A stretch of 64,000 nt of DNA from Megalonaias nervosa (taxonomy: Eukaryota > Mollusca > Bivalvia > Unionida > Unionidae). The stretch spans positions 30,860 to 94,859 of the forward strand of contig JAECUM010094065.1 in NCBI GenBank assembly GCA_016617855.1, in the 5' to 3' direction. Shown piece after piece: positions 24,101 through 37,789 of this stretch (within the stretch, counting starts at the first letter, position 1; each line of letters starts with the position of its first letter). The translations under genes and the position numbers were made by a program. Under the pieces are notes generated by a model. The model did not search any database. It was not told where the DNA came from and saw nothing but the letters and a program-made list of their open reading frames with translations.

Positions 24101-27100
24101 ATTGTCTTGACTAAAGTAATTTAACCATATGAAAACTAGGTAAGTGTGACCTAATTTGCATGTCTCAGTGACATCTTTATTTCAGCTGTTCATTACACCC
24201 TAAACATTGGTAGAAAGATAACAGCTTAATTAAAGTAGCTCAGTCATTTCAAAAAAGGTCAGTGTGACCTAATTTGTATGCTTGAGTGACTTCATGATTT
24301 TCATCTTTTTGTTTATTTCACCTTAATATCTTGGACCCTGCATCCGCTACATTCATGAAAATTGGTATTTAGTGTGGAGACATCTTTATGAAAGTAATTC
24401 AAACATACCAAAAACCAGGTCAGTGTGACCTGATTTTCATGCTTGAGTGTTTTCTATTTTAAGCTGTTTGTTCAATACACCATCATTGTCTTGAAAGTAA
24501 TTCAGTCATACCAAAAATAGGTATTGTGACCTGATTTTTTATACTTGAGCAACTTGTATAGCTTAAGCTTCTTTGTACAATACAAAATAGTTATCTTTTA
24601 TTATATTTCACCCACACTATGAGTGACTTTTGTATTTTTAGCTTTCTATTTGTTACTTGTTCAATATTTTAGTGCTATTTCACCAACACTCATGAAAATT
24701 GGTACGGGACTGCATCAGAAGGAAAGTTACTTTATTAAACCAAAACGAGTCAGTGTAACCCATGTTTTACACTTGAGAGACTCTTGAATTTTCAGCAGTT
24801 TGTTCTTACATCTTCAATATCTTAGATCTTTTTCACCTAACATTGTGAAGCATGGTATGTGGATTCATCTTAATGAGGTCATTGTGACCATATATTCATA
24901 CCTGAGTGACATGTCTGTTGTTAGCTATCTTTTCCTTACATCATCAATATCTTAGACCCTATTTGACCTTCACTTAAGGAAATTGCATTGTGGATGCATA
25001 TCAAACTGAGTAATCCTACCATATCAAAACAAGGTTATTGTGACATGATTTTCATATTTGAATGACTTTTGTGTTTTTAGCTTTCTGTCTGTTACATCCT
25101 AAATATCTTGGATCCAATTTTGTCTAAACTCTGGTATTTTCTCTATTCCAGTGTGTATATTGCTGGGTTTCTAAAAATGTGTTCCTGTTCACAAGGGTAT
25201 TTTCTTTATTCCAGTGTGTATATTGCTGGGTTTCTAAAAATGTGTTCCTGTTCACAAGGGTATTTTCTCTATTCCAGTGTGTATATTGCTGGGTTTGTAA
25301 AAATGTGCGTCCATCCCTAGGGAGGAGGTAGTCATTGCAAGGATTCGAATTGGTCATACTTATTTAACCCACTCCCACATACTAAAAGGAGAAGACCCAC
25401 CAGAGTGCATTTCTTGCAATGAACCATTCACTGTTAAGCACTTTATGTTGGAGTGTTTTGACCTCCAACCTACGCGTGATCAGTATTACAATGTGCATGA
25501 CATTAGGGAGCTCTTTGATACAGTTAGCTTGTCTTATATTATAGACTTCCTGAAAGAAGTAAACATTTATCATAAGCTATAGCATTTATGCTATCACCTT
25601 GAGCAGTTTTATGTGCTATATATACCGTTGCTAAATTTTAATTACCTTTCATCTGTTTTTATCATCATACACCATATACACTTCCCGTTGATCAGGAAGC
25701 TTTACTTATTTATCACCATTACCATTTTATCGTTTTACTTTCAACTGTTTGGTTTCGTATCGCTGGCCGATACGAAACCTTTTACCACTTTTAAATGATC
25801 AAAGATATAACCTTTTGTATGGCGCTAAATAGCCTCACAGTGCTGGTGCGCTGTAAAAATTCAACCAACCAACCAACCAACCAATTAAAAATGTGTTCCT
25901 GTTCACAAGGGTATTTTCTCTGTAACAGTGTGTATATTGCTGTGTTTCTAAAAATGTGTTCCTATTCACAGGGGGATTTTCTCTATTCCAGTGTGTATAT
26001 TGCTGGGTTTCTAAAAATGTGTTCCTGTTCACAAGGGAATTTTTAATCTAGAAGAAACACTTTATTTATTTATTTCATTTTTTAACTATTCACAGATCCC
26101 AGGGTCCAATGGAATTTGAATCGCTCAAGAACAATGTCATTCTGGATCTGGAAAAAGCAGAGGATAAACTCATGCACAGGTACATGTCCTGTCTGTTATT
26201 AAGCTCATGCAAAGGTACATGTCCTATATGTTATTGAGCTCATGCACAGTTTCATGTCCTGTCCGTTATTCAGCTCATGCACAGGTACAATTCTGTTTGT
26301 TATTAAACTCACTCATAGGTACATATCCTGTCAGTTATTAATATACATGTCAAGCATAAGGATTTTGGTGTAATCATTATGCTTTTTTTTCCACCAAATT
26401 ATGTTTTGTGCTTGCATGTATATGGATTAGACTTTTTTAGTTCATTAAAAAATTTAAAAAAATTAAAGTAATAAAAAGTTGTTTTTGTTATTTTTATTAT
26501 CATCTCTTTAATTACTCTCATATAAATTTGAGAGTATTCTTAAAAAGATTACTGCTGCATAAGAATAGTGTAAGAATACTTTCCTTATTGGCCTGGTGTC
26601 AGGATAATGTGACTAGGTGGGACATGATGCTACATGTCTGCAGCATAATGCCCCAGCGCTAGACATCACTATAAACTGTCACACTGCAGACATCGTAGTG
26701 ATATGACTGAAAAATTCTTAAAGCTACATTAAAAATCCAAATCACACCCACACTCCTTATTTGATATTTATAGCAATTGTATATGACCCATTACCAAGAA
26801 AACTGACAGGTTTCTTCAAATAGGAACTTTGTTTCACAGCAAATTGATGAGCTTACTAGTTAGCAGAGCAGTGTATGCTTTTAAAGAAAATGGCACAAGA
26901 TGTTTAGAGGAATGCTTTATGATGTGAGTTGTGGATGTTATATGACAGAAAATGTTAGAGCACATGGATCTTTTCAAACTTCAAAACATGTCAGATCAGA
27001 AAAAAGGACAAAATCAACAACACTTTACAAACTTTGAAAGAAGAGTATGAGAGTAATGTAATACATCACTCTCAGCACATGATCAGGTTCATTGCAGAAT

Positions 27101-27700
27101 TCCAGTTCACAATCATTCCGCAAAACTTACACACATAGACTAGATAAAATGAGTGCTGAATGTAAATAATTTTTCAGTACATTTTGTATTTGTATTCTGG
27201 TTCTAATCCATATGGAATTTGCCCTCTGTGACAAGAATTTTGACTAGTTGCAGAACCAGGTTAGTAGCAAAATAAATGTATCTTTTTCATTCATGCTGTA
27301 ATTAATGTAATATATAGATTACATTTTTACACACAAATTATGCATTTTGACCACTTGCAGTAGCAATAATTACACTTATACCTCTCAAAAGGATGGCATG
27401 TATGTATTAATCTCATGCACAGGTACATGTTCTGTCTGTTATTAAGCTCATGCACAGGTACATGTTCTGTCTGTTATTAAACTCATGCACAGGTACATGT
27501 TCTGTCTGTTATTAAGCTCATGCACAGGTACATGTTCTGTCTGTTATTAAGCTTGTGCACAGGTACACATCCAGTTTGTTATTAAGCTCATGCAAAGGTA
27601 CTTATGTTATTAAGCTCATAGACAGGCGCATGTCCTGTCTGTTATTAAGCTCATAGACAGTCTCATGTCCTGTCTGTTATTAAGCTCATGCATGGTACCA

Positions 27701-27746
<46 letters not shown>

Positions 27747-30211
27747 GTATGCTGTGTCATTGATATACCAAAATATTGTTATGTATATTTAATTTAATTG
27801 TTTGTCTGTTAGTTTTAAATTTATTATTTTCTATACATGTTATTGTAATGTAACATTGTTTGCTTCGCTGGCCTAGTGGTTAGAGCATCTGCCTTGGATG
27901 CGGGAGGTCATGGGTTCAATACCCGGCCGAGTCATACCAAAGACTTACAAAAATGGTACTAACAGCTGCCTCGCTTGGCGCTCAGCATTAAGAGGTTAGT
28001 GTTTGGACTGGTCAGCCTGATGTCAGGATAATGTGACTGGGTGGGACATCATGCTACATGCCTGCAGCATGATGCCCCAGTGCTAGACATCACTATAAAC
28101 TGCCACACTGCAGACATCGTAACGATATGACTGGAAAATTGTTAAAGCTACATTAAAAATCCAAATCACACACACACACACAAACATTGTTTGCTTGACT
28201 TGACCGTGTCCAATATTGAGTTTATTTCTGCTTGACCTGATTGTATTTTTTAAAATATTTTTTACTTATTTCATTTATGTAAACAACTTATAATAGCTTC
28301 ATTATTCTCTATGTATGAGCTTATTATTATCAGGATTATTATTCAAGTAAACAAAATAGCAGTAAATATGTCAATCAGGGTCAGGGTTTTGGAGATTCCT
28401 AAGTGAATTTTGTAGGCTATTGTGTTGTAAATAAACAAGGCTCATTAGATCATTCTAGAAGGTTATTTTCCATTAGGTAATGGTTGTTTTTAGGAAATGC
28501 TAATTGTGACCTGAGGTCAAGCAGAGAACTATATTATCTTGTGACTGAGGATTTTAGCAGTCATGCTTTGACATCTGGCACTTTAAGTTGTATTATGTTG
28601 TGACCAGTTTGGGCTGAATTTTTATTTTCTTCAAATTATTGAATTGAAGTGATTATTCTCTCTGGAAATACAAAAGTGCTCTGACAAAATTTTTGGATAA
28701 AGACATTCATTGGAATTTATACTGAATTCAAACCTGGAATAATATTTCTGTGATTCAGCAAGAGACTGTTGACACATCACTTTGCAGGCCATAACAGACA
28801 CGTCATTGCCTTCAATTTTAAATCCCATTGGTACTTGAACTGAGTTTTATTCAGGACTTTTTATTATTCGGACTTGTGTCTTTAATTCTTGGATTAATTT
28901 TGGATTTAATTCGCAATACCGTAAGTTCTTTTTTCTCATTTTTTACTTTGTATTCTAGGGAAATAAATTATTTGTTAAATTTTACAAAGGTTGATGTCTT
29001 CACTCTTTTCTGTTACTTATTTTCAGAGCATAGACTCGTAACAATATGTATAAATGTTTCATTTAAAGGAATCAAGACTTGCTGGGTTTCCTTTTAATGA
29101 AACATTTGTACGAGTGGTATATCAAAGATACAGTGTAATGTATATACTTACAGATGAAATGCAGTTAAGATTGACTGCATGCAACTGTGTATTGACAGAA
29201 TGAATGGAATGAATGAACTCTGCACAACCCTTTCTGGTGTGTCCGCCACAAAATGTAGTTCTTTACCTTTTGCGAGTAATCGCAATCTCCATTGCAAATG
29301 AAAAGCTGCTTCTTTTATTTTCTGAACTTTTATTTTCATTCATATTGGTTAAATAACTATAATACACACTTATGATTTAAACATGAGACATGGTTTAACT
29401 GAAGAAAGAAGAGCACTACAAACACAGCATAGTTAACTACTTGAACAGTGAACATGCAGCATAATCTGAATTGTGGGAAATATAAACTAAGTGAAATGAG
29501 AAGCCAGAACGAGGTTATTCAAACATTTCAATGTGTTACACTTGATCTAAATCACTATTATGATTTAATTAACATAACTACCGAACATACAGTTGTTTCT
29601 ATCCTCCATTTCTCTCTTTCCCATTTCTGTTGGTTTGTGTGACTATATTTTATCATCATTCATAGGTCCAGAAACATTATCACATAACAGAGGCAAAAAT
29701 CTGCCATGCTAGTTTTGTTTACATATTTTCGCTGGTATACTTCTATGATGAGAGAGAGAGAGAGGTAACAACATGCTGACAGGTAGATGTGGTGGTGGGG
29801 TTGGGGAGACTTACCATGAAGGCATTTATTCATAGCCCACCCCTGTGTTTATTGTTTGATTAGTCAGCTGCCTTGCCAACTAACTCAGTGAGAGAAAAAG
29901 GGGGGATTATAGTGGCCTTCTGACATTTTAATAAATAGTCTGTTTTCAGTACATTACTGACAGGTTGTATAAAATAGGAAGAAAGAAATAAAAAGAAACA
30001 AAGCATTAAATACATTACAGTATGTGTCTTCCTCCTAACCAAAAATGTATCTTATTGTCTTGAGAGGTTATTCCAACTTTGTATCATTGGTATTAAAATC
30101 TCATAGAACATGCACATCTAACTATTATGAAGTCCCAGGTTCTTGTAGGTTACTTCGTACTTTTCTTTTTCTGTCTCAGTCCACAGACTTCCCTGTATCC
30201 ACTCCCTTATG

Positions 30212-30257
<46 letters not shown>

Positions 30258-33200
30258 AGGAAAGCACAGAGGATTTTGATTTTGATGAAATTTTGCCCCA
30301 TGTTTAATTCACTTAAAAGACAGGGATTATTAATATTTGTTATCATTATTTTATTACATTGCCAGTGATTAATCAGTGCAAATTCATCACAGATTGAGAG
30401 AATTCAGAAGCGATGTCCTACTGTTGAAATATAACCTAATGTTGAAACACTATATATGCGTATTAATGCACCATGGGTGGATTGCAATTTCATATACCAA
30501 TAGTATTAGTATATCAAATTGCTTTATATCAATACTTTAAAAACCATGTTATTTTTAATGTATGTGTTATAAATATATATATTCTTGATGTATGTTAATA
30601 TTTCATTTTAGTTGGCATCCAGGAGTCATCAATGTGTTCGCAGAAAAGAAAGATTTTGCCAATATCAAAGCAGATAAAATGGATAGCTTTTACAGTTGTG
30701 TCACTACATTTGTCTCTAATCAGGTAAGGTGAGAGTTATTGAAGTCTAACTTCCTTCTAGCTTGTTAATTTTCGTGTACACCCACTGTTTATCACACTAT
30801 GTTAATGCTTCAAACCTACCTCCTCCTCAGCTACTAAATTGTAGTCTGCCTCTGGTCCACTGTGAATCGTACCCTACCTCCTGCATTCAAAAGTATTTAC
30901 TTGGTACAGTTACAGTCTAGCTGGGGATTATTTAATCCTTTCAAACCTTACAAATTTTAAATCAAACAATTTTCTGTCATTGCAAACTTGTGTAATTTGG
31001 GAAAAAAAAGTAATCAGTGGCAAATGCATTGTTAGCGAAATGCTATTTTTAGTAGATGAAGCAGTCTAATGTACATCCTAAAGTTCATGTGGATACATGC
31101 GCATATAAAAAGTCTGTACATTTATACTGTATACAATGTGCGAGATACCAACCACTTAACCAGTAAATTAAAATGAAGTTTATGAAACTACAGTAAACAA
31201 ATTTTCTGAATGATAAAAATGTAATGTAATTAGAACATAGACTTTATCATCGTTTTATAATTATCAGCCACACACTTTGAAGTAATAAAGTTTTAAAAAA
31301 AATTGCTTTTTAGTTTTGAAAAATTCATATTGGTGTTTTTGGCTATATGTGTTTTGCACCTGTTGAACAATTTTGTATCAGTTTCAATTTTTATGAAACT
31401 CGTGGTTTGTGTATCTGATTTCCAAAATTGGAGTATTCACAGTTGATAATTTCTTGTAGTATGTGATCTTCCTGCAAACTCCATGACAATGAGTAGCATG
31501 CCAAGGTTTATAGTTCTCTGATGTAATATCTTGGAAGATAACTGCAAAGTAGCCACAAATGAGGACATCTTGACCACACTGTCATGTGTTTGACAATTAT
31601 GGCATCACTAGTTGGAAATTTTGTTGAAATGTTGGATCAGCAGTTAGTTTTTGCAATAAGAATTCCTCATAAAGAAAAGAAGTTGTGATACAATCAAAGT
31701 TGAGTTTATTTTTAATGTAAGTTGTCTAGAGTGGTATGTAGACTAGAGTGGTAGGTAGTCTGTAGTGGTCTCATGGAACAAAACTAAGGTGTTCTTGTTT
31801 CCTACTGCAAATGTTGGCATTTTCAAAATTATGCAGTTTCTCAGGTTTGGAAAAGTTTGTTTCAGTTTTGCAAATATCAGATAATAATAGGACTTTTACA
31901 TATTTTATAAATTCTGCTATTACTCTGTATATTTCCAGCTTTCAATTATAGTTTGTTTGCACTTCCAGTCTGTGAGGAATGTTACGTATATGTAATTTAA
32001 TTACTTGTGTGTTAGTTTTAAATTTCTTTTTTATTTTATTTTATTTCATTACATGGTATTGCAATGATAGCTTTATTCACTGGATTTGACTTTTTTTCTT
32101 CAGAAAATTCAGTTTTCTGTTTTGACCTGATAAACATGCAGTTCGTTGCTACATTAAATTTTTAGCTGACCTAGTTCCTGACCTTGATTCGAAATTGGTA
32201 AACACAGAGTGAAATCCATTGGTCATAATCAAGGTCATTCTTGGCTTGCATGTCAACTCTATTTTGTAAACAACTTTATAGTAAGATTTGTTCAGTACAA
32301 TCAAACCTGTAAATAGCCTACGTGCTGATATATTATTTTACTGCATTGTTTGGACTAAGTGATCATGTGACCCATCATGGGGTCTAAACTGCATTTTAGT
32401 TAAGGGTTAAAATAGATATTTTGTAGTGAAATAGTCAGTCGTAATTTACACCTTTAGAGCTCAAGGTGTTTTTAATGTTGATGCCAGTTTGATTTAAAAT
32501 TCTTCTAATTTTTGGATTTAATAATTTATATTCCCTGGAAAATACCAGTGCTCATCAAAATTCTTGGACAAAGACATTTATTGGAAATTCTTCAGAATTC
32601 TAAAGCCGGAATATTATTTTTGATTCATAAAATTCAACAAGGAACTGTTGACACATCAACACAAAAAGGATATAGAAGACGTCATCGCCTTCCATCTTGG
32701 AACTTCATTGGGATTCAAACTTTTGATTCAGTTAGAACTTTTTAGTGATATGACTTATATTTTTAAATTCTAGGATTAATTTTTGGATTAATTCACAAGC
32801 CGTAAGTCCTTTTTCATATTTTTACCTTGCTTTCTAGGGAAATAAATTATTTTTGTTAAATTTACAAAGCTTGTTGGCTTCACTCTTTTCTTTGTTACTT
32901 TGTATGAGCCTAGAGACGTAACAGGAAGGAGAGTGTATTGTTATCAGTATCCATCTATTCAGTAATTGAGCATCATGGTATCTTGGTTGGTAGAGCATTT
33001 GACTTGAGATCCAAGAGTTGTGGGTTCAATAACTACCCTGGCCATCCTGGGTCAGCTGCTTTTGTGTGTCCTTGGGAAAGGCACTTAGCTCCCATTTCCT
33101 CGGCATGATATTGCCATCAAAACCAACAAAAACAAACCATCTATTCCGTGAGTCCCTCCATCAGTTTTTGCTCAGTAGTTTTTGAAGGACTTCATGGATT

Positions 33201-34223
33201 TAAACCAAATTTGCTGTACGCTTTATGTTGACAAGACCTGTGTTAAGTTTGATTTTAAATAATCACAAAAAATTTGATTGAGGTTTGGCCTGTGTTGACT
33301 GTCTCATGTGGACACACATTTATAGTTTTTATTCTTGTAAGTTACAGTTTTGTGTTTTTTGTTTTGCTACATATAGTTTTAAAAATTGTATGTATTTCTT
33401 TAATGAGAACTGCCTTTGTTATAGATTAGGAGTAAGTAAATTCTTTCGTGTTAATTAAAAAATCAGTTTCAGTGAAAAATGTGATTGGTTACATGAGATT
33501 CACTACAAGTTGGTTCCATTTTGTGTCAGTACAGAAAAAAATGTACCTACGTTCCTAATTATAAATAATTCCTTTTCTTTCCTGTTGAATTCCAGCTGAA
33601 AGATCTGTTGGTGCGGACTATCGATGCTTATGTGGCTCTCTTTGACCCAGAGAATAAGCAGACCCTACCATTGCTCAAGATGGAACTGACATTTGATGAC
33701 AAGAAGATGCAGTTTTATCCACCCAAGGAAGATCTGGAAGAAACAGTTCTCTTCATTGTCAAACAGATCTGCAAGTCCATGCAGCAAGTCCCAACAGTCC
33801 AGTCCTGGCTAGCAGGGGGAAGTACTGTCAACCACACAGATGCTCGGGTGGCAGAACACATTTTGAAAGCTGCAAATGATAAACTGAAGGAAGCAGTAAA
33901 GAGGAACTTTGAAGCACCACAGAAACATCTACAGTCATTCAGTATGTCATAGATTTCTTGTATTACAATTTGAAAAACTTGTACTTTCATACAGCATTTA
34001 TATTTCAAGCACCCAACAAACTAAAAGTTTCAAGATTCTTTAATGTTTCAAAATATAAGATTTTTAAAAAAGGTATCATAGAATGTCATTATAATGTTAT
34101 ATGCACAATGTTTTGTCAGAAGGATCAGAATTAATTTTAACCAGGCCTAATTTCATTTTTAGTTACTTTATTTGTCAAATTATCATTTTCAACAGCAAAT
34201 TAATTTTGTTTGTGTGTTTGTGT

Positions 34224-34272
<49 letters not shown>

Positions 34273-35309
34273 AACCTGTCTGTAGTAGTCACCTGAGAGA
34301 AAAGGTAAAACTGGCCTTTGTTTACTGGTGACCTCCATAAGGCAAACCAAAAATGTGTTTCCTATTGCACTGGTTTTAAAACTAGGGTAGGTAGGTCATT
34401 TTTTGTTTAAAAAAACCTCACAACATTTATATATTTTTTTTTAAACCATGGGAGAAAAAGTGCAAGGGTAGGCAATGGGAAACAGGGACAGTTGGCTGAC
34501 CCAAAACGTACACAGTTCTTTTATGCCTAAACACATTCACCTTCCAGAATTGGTTTTGAACAAATACAATGAATATCATTATTAATATTGTCAGTATTAG
34601 TATTGCATTGTCAAGATTGTTGCATTACCACTATTCAACAGAATCGTAAAAATACAAATTTATGTTGTTTTATCCCAAATTTATGTTCCATGCAAGATGA
34701 CTCTCTTTAATCCATCCCATAATTTAAATCATCACTGACTTGAAATAATCACTGATCTATTTTTTGTGAGCCATGTCAGATTGACAGATTACACAAGTCT
34801 AACACAAAGGACTGACTCTTTGATAGATCAGCTTGTACAAATTCGACTTGGAAACTGCTGTTCATGATTTAAAAATAACAATTGGATTAGCTGGGTGTTC
34901 ATTTTTGTTGAGATGAAAAGACAGTTGGCTTATGTGAGAAGCTTGTGAGGAATAGGAAATCAAAAGAAGCCACATATGGCTAGTCTTTGTGACCCATGAA
35001 CTGAAACTTTACCTGTCTTTGGTGACGCTCTGCAGTTTTATATTTTGTATAGTGTTAAATTTTTAAAGAAATAAAATTTCCTTGATCTAAATAATGCCTT
35101 CCACATGTAGCAAAACTTTAATTTGCATAGATTGAGTGGTCACTGTAGATGTGCATAAGTGACTGCTTAAGGAAGAAACCATTGTTTGGTTAGGAAATGT
35201 GCACATTGATCATGGGGAGTATGTGAACATTGCATACAGGAAATTTACAAAACAGATTTTGCCAAGGGAAACTAGAATGGCCATTGTGAATATGTGACTG
35301 CTGAGTGTG

Positions 35310-35359
<50 letters not shown>

Positions 35360-35673
35360 GTTATAATGTGACTAATTATAATGTGATTGTGGATTTAACA
35401 TGGTCTGGCTATGGAGTGCTGAACCAAAAACATACCAATATATAATAATATGGGTTGAGAGAATGCTGTGAAGCTTAGTGATTTATCTTGATTTAATTTT
35501 CAAAACTTTGTTATTGAAGAAATGTTTGCCCAATCCCAATGTACTTGTGCTTCAATACATAATGCTATTCTCCGTATAGTATGGTACTTAATGTGGTTCT
35601 CCGTATGTCATGGTTGACACAAAACTCAATTGGTGGTTATGGACTCCGACTTGTATGCTATAATGAAGGATAG

Positions 35674-35741
<68 letters not shown>

Positions 35742-37285
35742 CTCTCCCTCGATACCTCGCGCACATTGGGGTCCAGAAACATAGACCACACTATAAGCAG
35801 GGGCATGAGTTATCAAGGGACCTCAAAAAATCTGCTAGACATCCAGAGAACCACATGGTTGGGGGAGGGAACTGGGCTGTTTAATGACCAAATCCTTGTT
35901 TTATATATGCGTCAAGAATAATTGTCAATAAAGCGCTTTTTCTGATGAAGTTCTTTGCTTTTCTGTATAAATTACATTTATTTTCAAAATGTCCAACATC
36001 AGAAAGAGCGATAACATGATTCCAACTCGTTTCAACAACCTACATGGTACGTGAAAACATCTGTGTATTATGTCACGGCTTTTTGTTTTGTTGATTAGTC
36101 TGGTTCCCAGAGTGGTGTATAATAGTATTTTATGAGACAAGGTGTCTACAAAGCATGGAACTAGACCAACTGTTGATACACTGCCAAACAAGATTCCTTT
36201 TTATTAAAAAATGCAACATTTAGTGAGACAATCGTCTACATTGAAACTCAATTTTTGAATTGTTCAATTAGTAAAATATTGATACCGTGATTTCATTGCA
36301 AGTAACAGTGAAACTTCTTATCATCCTTGAGGATATCTCTAAGTGCAAATTCAGGAATTCTCTGAAACTCGTTTTCCTCACAACGGTCCATATCTGTGTA
36401 AAAAAGCTCTTTATTTTATGAAGTACTCATTTCGCTTAGTCACAGTTACGATTGAGTAGGTTAATTTAAGGTAGTTTAATTAGATTACATACACAGTAAC
36501 ATTTATAACAGTCTTCGATTGGTCAACTGAAATGAGTTACCTGACATAAGACCAGCGCCGCTAGTTCTTAAGCATGTAGGATTTGTATGCCTTTTAACTT
36601 TTATGTTTATTCCACCTCCTTTATTTGATTCTAAAGAACTGATGTAATTAACGTAATAATAGAAAAGGAGGCCTGCTTTTTATTTAGTGCAACAATACAA
36701 CAAATGCTTCAGCAGTCCAATATCAAAACATGGTGGGCACTTAATTATGGTCTCAGAGAAACGCTTGCAGATATAGCTGTTACAATAGATTGACATATTT
36801 TACTTTTAATTACAAGAGGACACATTGCATTTATGATGATTACACTTAAAAGAAACAAAAAGATTGAAATGGAACACAAATTTCAATTGATAAAAAAATT
36901 TATTTCATTGGTATTTATTTATTGAAGTAATGCCTCAACATTGTGTAAGAGACATTTTCATTGATTGAAATTTCCTTGAATATCATTAATTACAGTATAC
37001 GAAGAATGTTGTTTGGAAAGAAAATGTAACAAATTTTATGATTTATTTTTAAAGTTGATATTTCATAATGTTGATTAAAATTTCCAGGTTCTATCTACCA
37101 TTTTTGACGATAAAACAAGCAACATATCAAAGTTTCCATTACCAATTTTGATCACAATTTTCTTTAAGTTCAACAAATAGGGATCAGTTTTTTTGGTATT
37201 TTCTGGTTTAAAAATGGGATCCACACCTGACCCCATGTTATAAGCGGGTTTGCCAGTTATCAGGGCGCAAGTTATCAAGGGAGTG

Positions 37286-37343
<58 letters not shown>

Positions 37344-37712
37344 CCAGGTTCTTGAAGATTACTTGGTGCAGTTTTCTTTTGCTCTCACTCCACAGACTTC
37401 TCTACCTTGCACATGAGAGAGAGAGCAGAAGGAAGGCAGAGAGGATTTTGATGAAAGTCTGTACCATGTTTAATTTAGAAGACGGGGATTATTGATACTT
37501 TTTTCCTTATTTGATTACATTGGTAATAATTTTGCAGTGGAAATTCATCATAGATTTAGAGAATATAGAAGTGATAGCCTTCTGTTGGAACAGTATTTAT
37601 ATATGTATATTATTGTGCCATGTGTGGATCACAGTTTGATATACCAATAGTATTGGTATATCAAATTGTTTTATACCAACACTTTAAATGCATGTTATTT
37701 TTTAATGTATGT

Positions 37713-37789
<77 letters not shown>

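Larger units (their letters stand above)
23123..26095 (+). other. Intron 6 (3.0 kb)
   Basis: GTTTGT...CTATTCACAG. Contains a 58-bp minisatellite (23643-23818), a degenerate ~140-bp array (23860-25130), and a 63-bp minisatellite interrupted by a LINE insertion (25135-26042). Confidence 0.8.
26180..30611 (+). other. Intron 7 (4.4 kb)
   Basis: GTACAT...CATTTTAG. Contains two blocks of the donor-derived 35-bp minisatellite, a truncated SINE, a (TA)n tract (27704-27744), a probable solo LTR with a nested full-length SINE, (GA)n tracts and one copy of a ~450-bp dispersed repeat. Confidence 0.8.
30724..33595 (+). other. Intron 8 (2.9 kb)
   Basis: GTAAGG...GAATTCCAG. Contains solo-LTR copy 2 (31980-32923) and, 37 bp after it, a second type of tRNA-headed SINE (32961-33136). 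The rest is plain AT-rich sequence. Confidence 0.8.

Noticed and set aside
25108..25357. Repeated 21-residue frames on both strands
   Set aside because: Product of the 63-bp minisatellite, whose length is a multiple of three.
27866..27938. tRNA gene
   Set aside because: Box A- and B-like motifs are present, but the stretch is the head of a SINE with target duplications and a repeat body, so it is not a functional tRNA gene.
32975..33045. tRNA gene
   Set aside because: Same reason: it is the head of the second SINE, flanked by a 10-bp target duplication.
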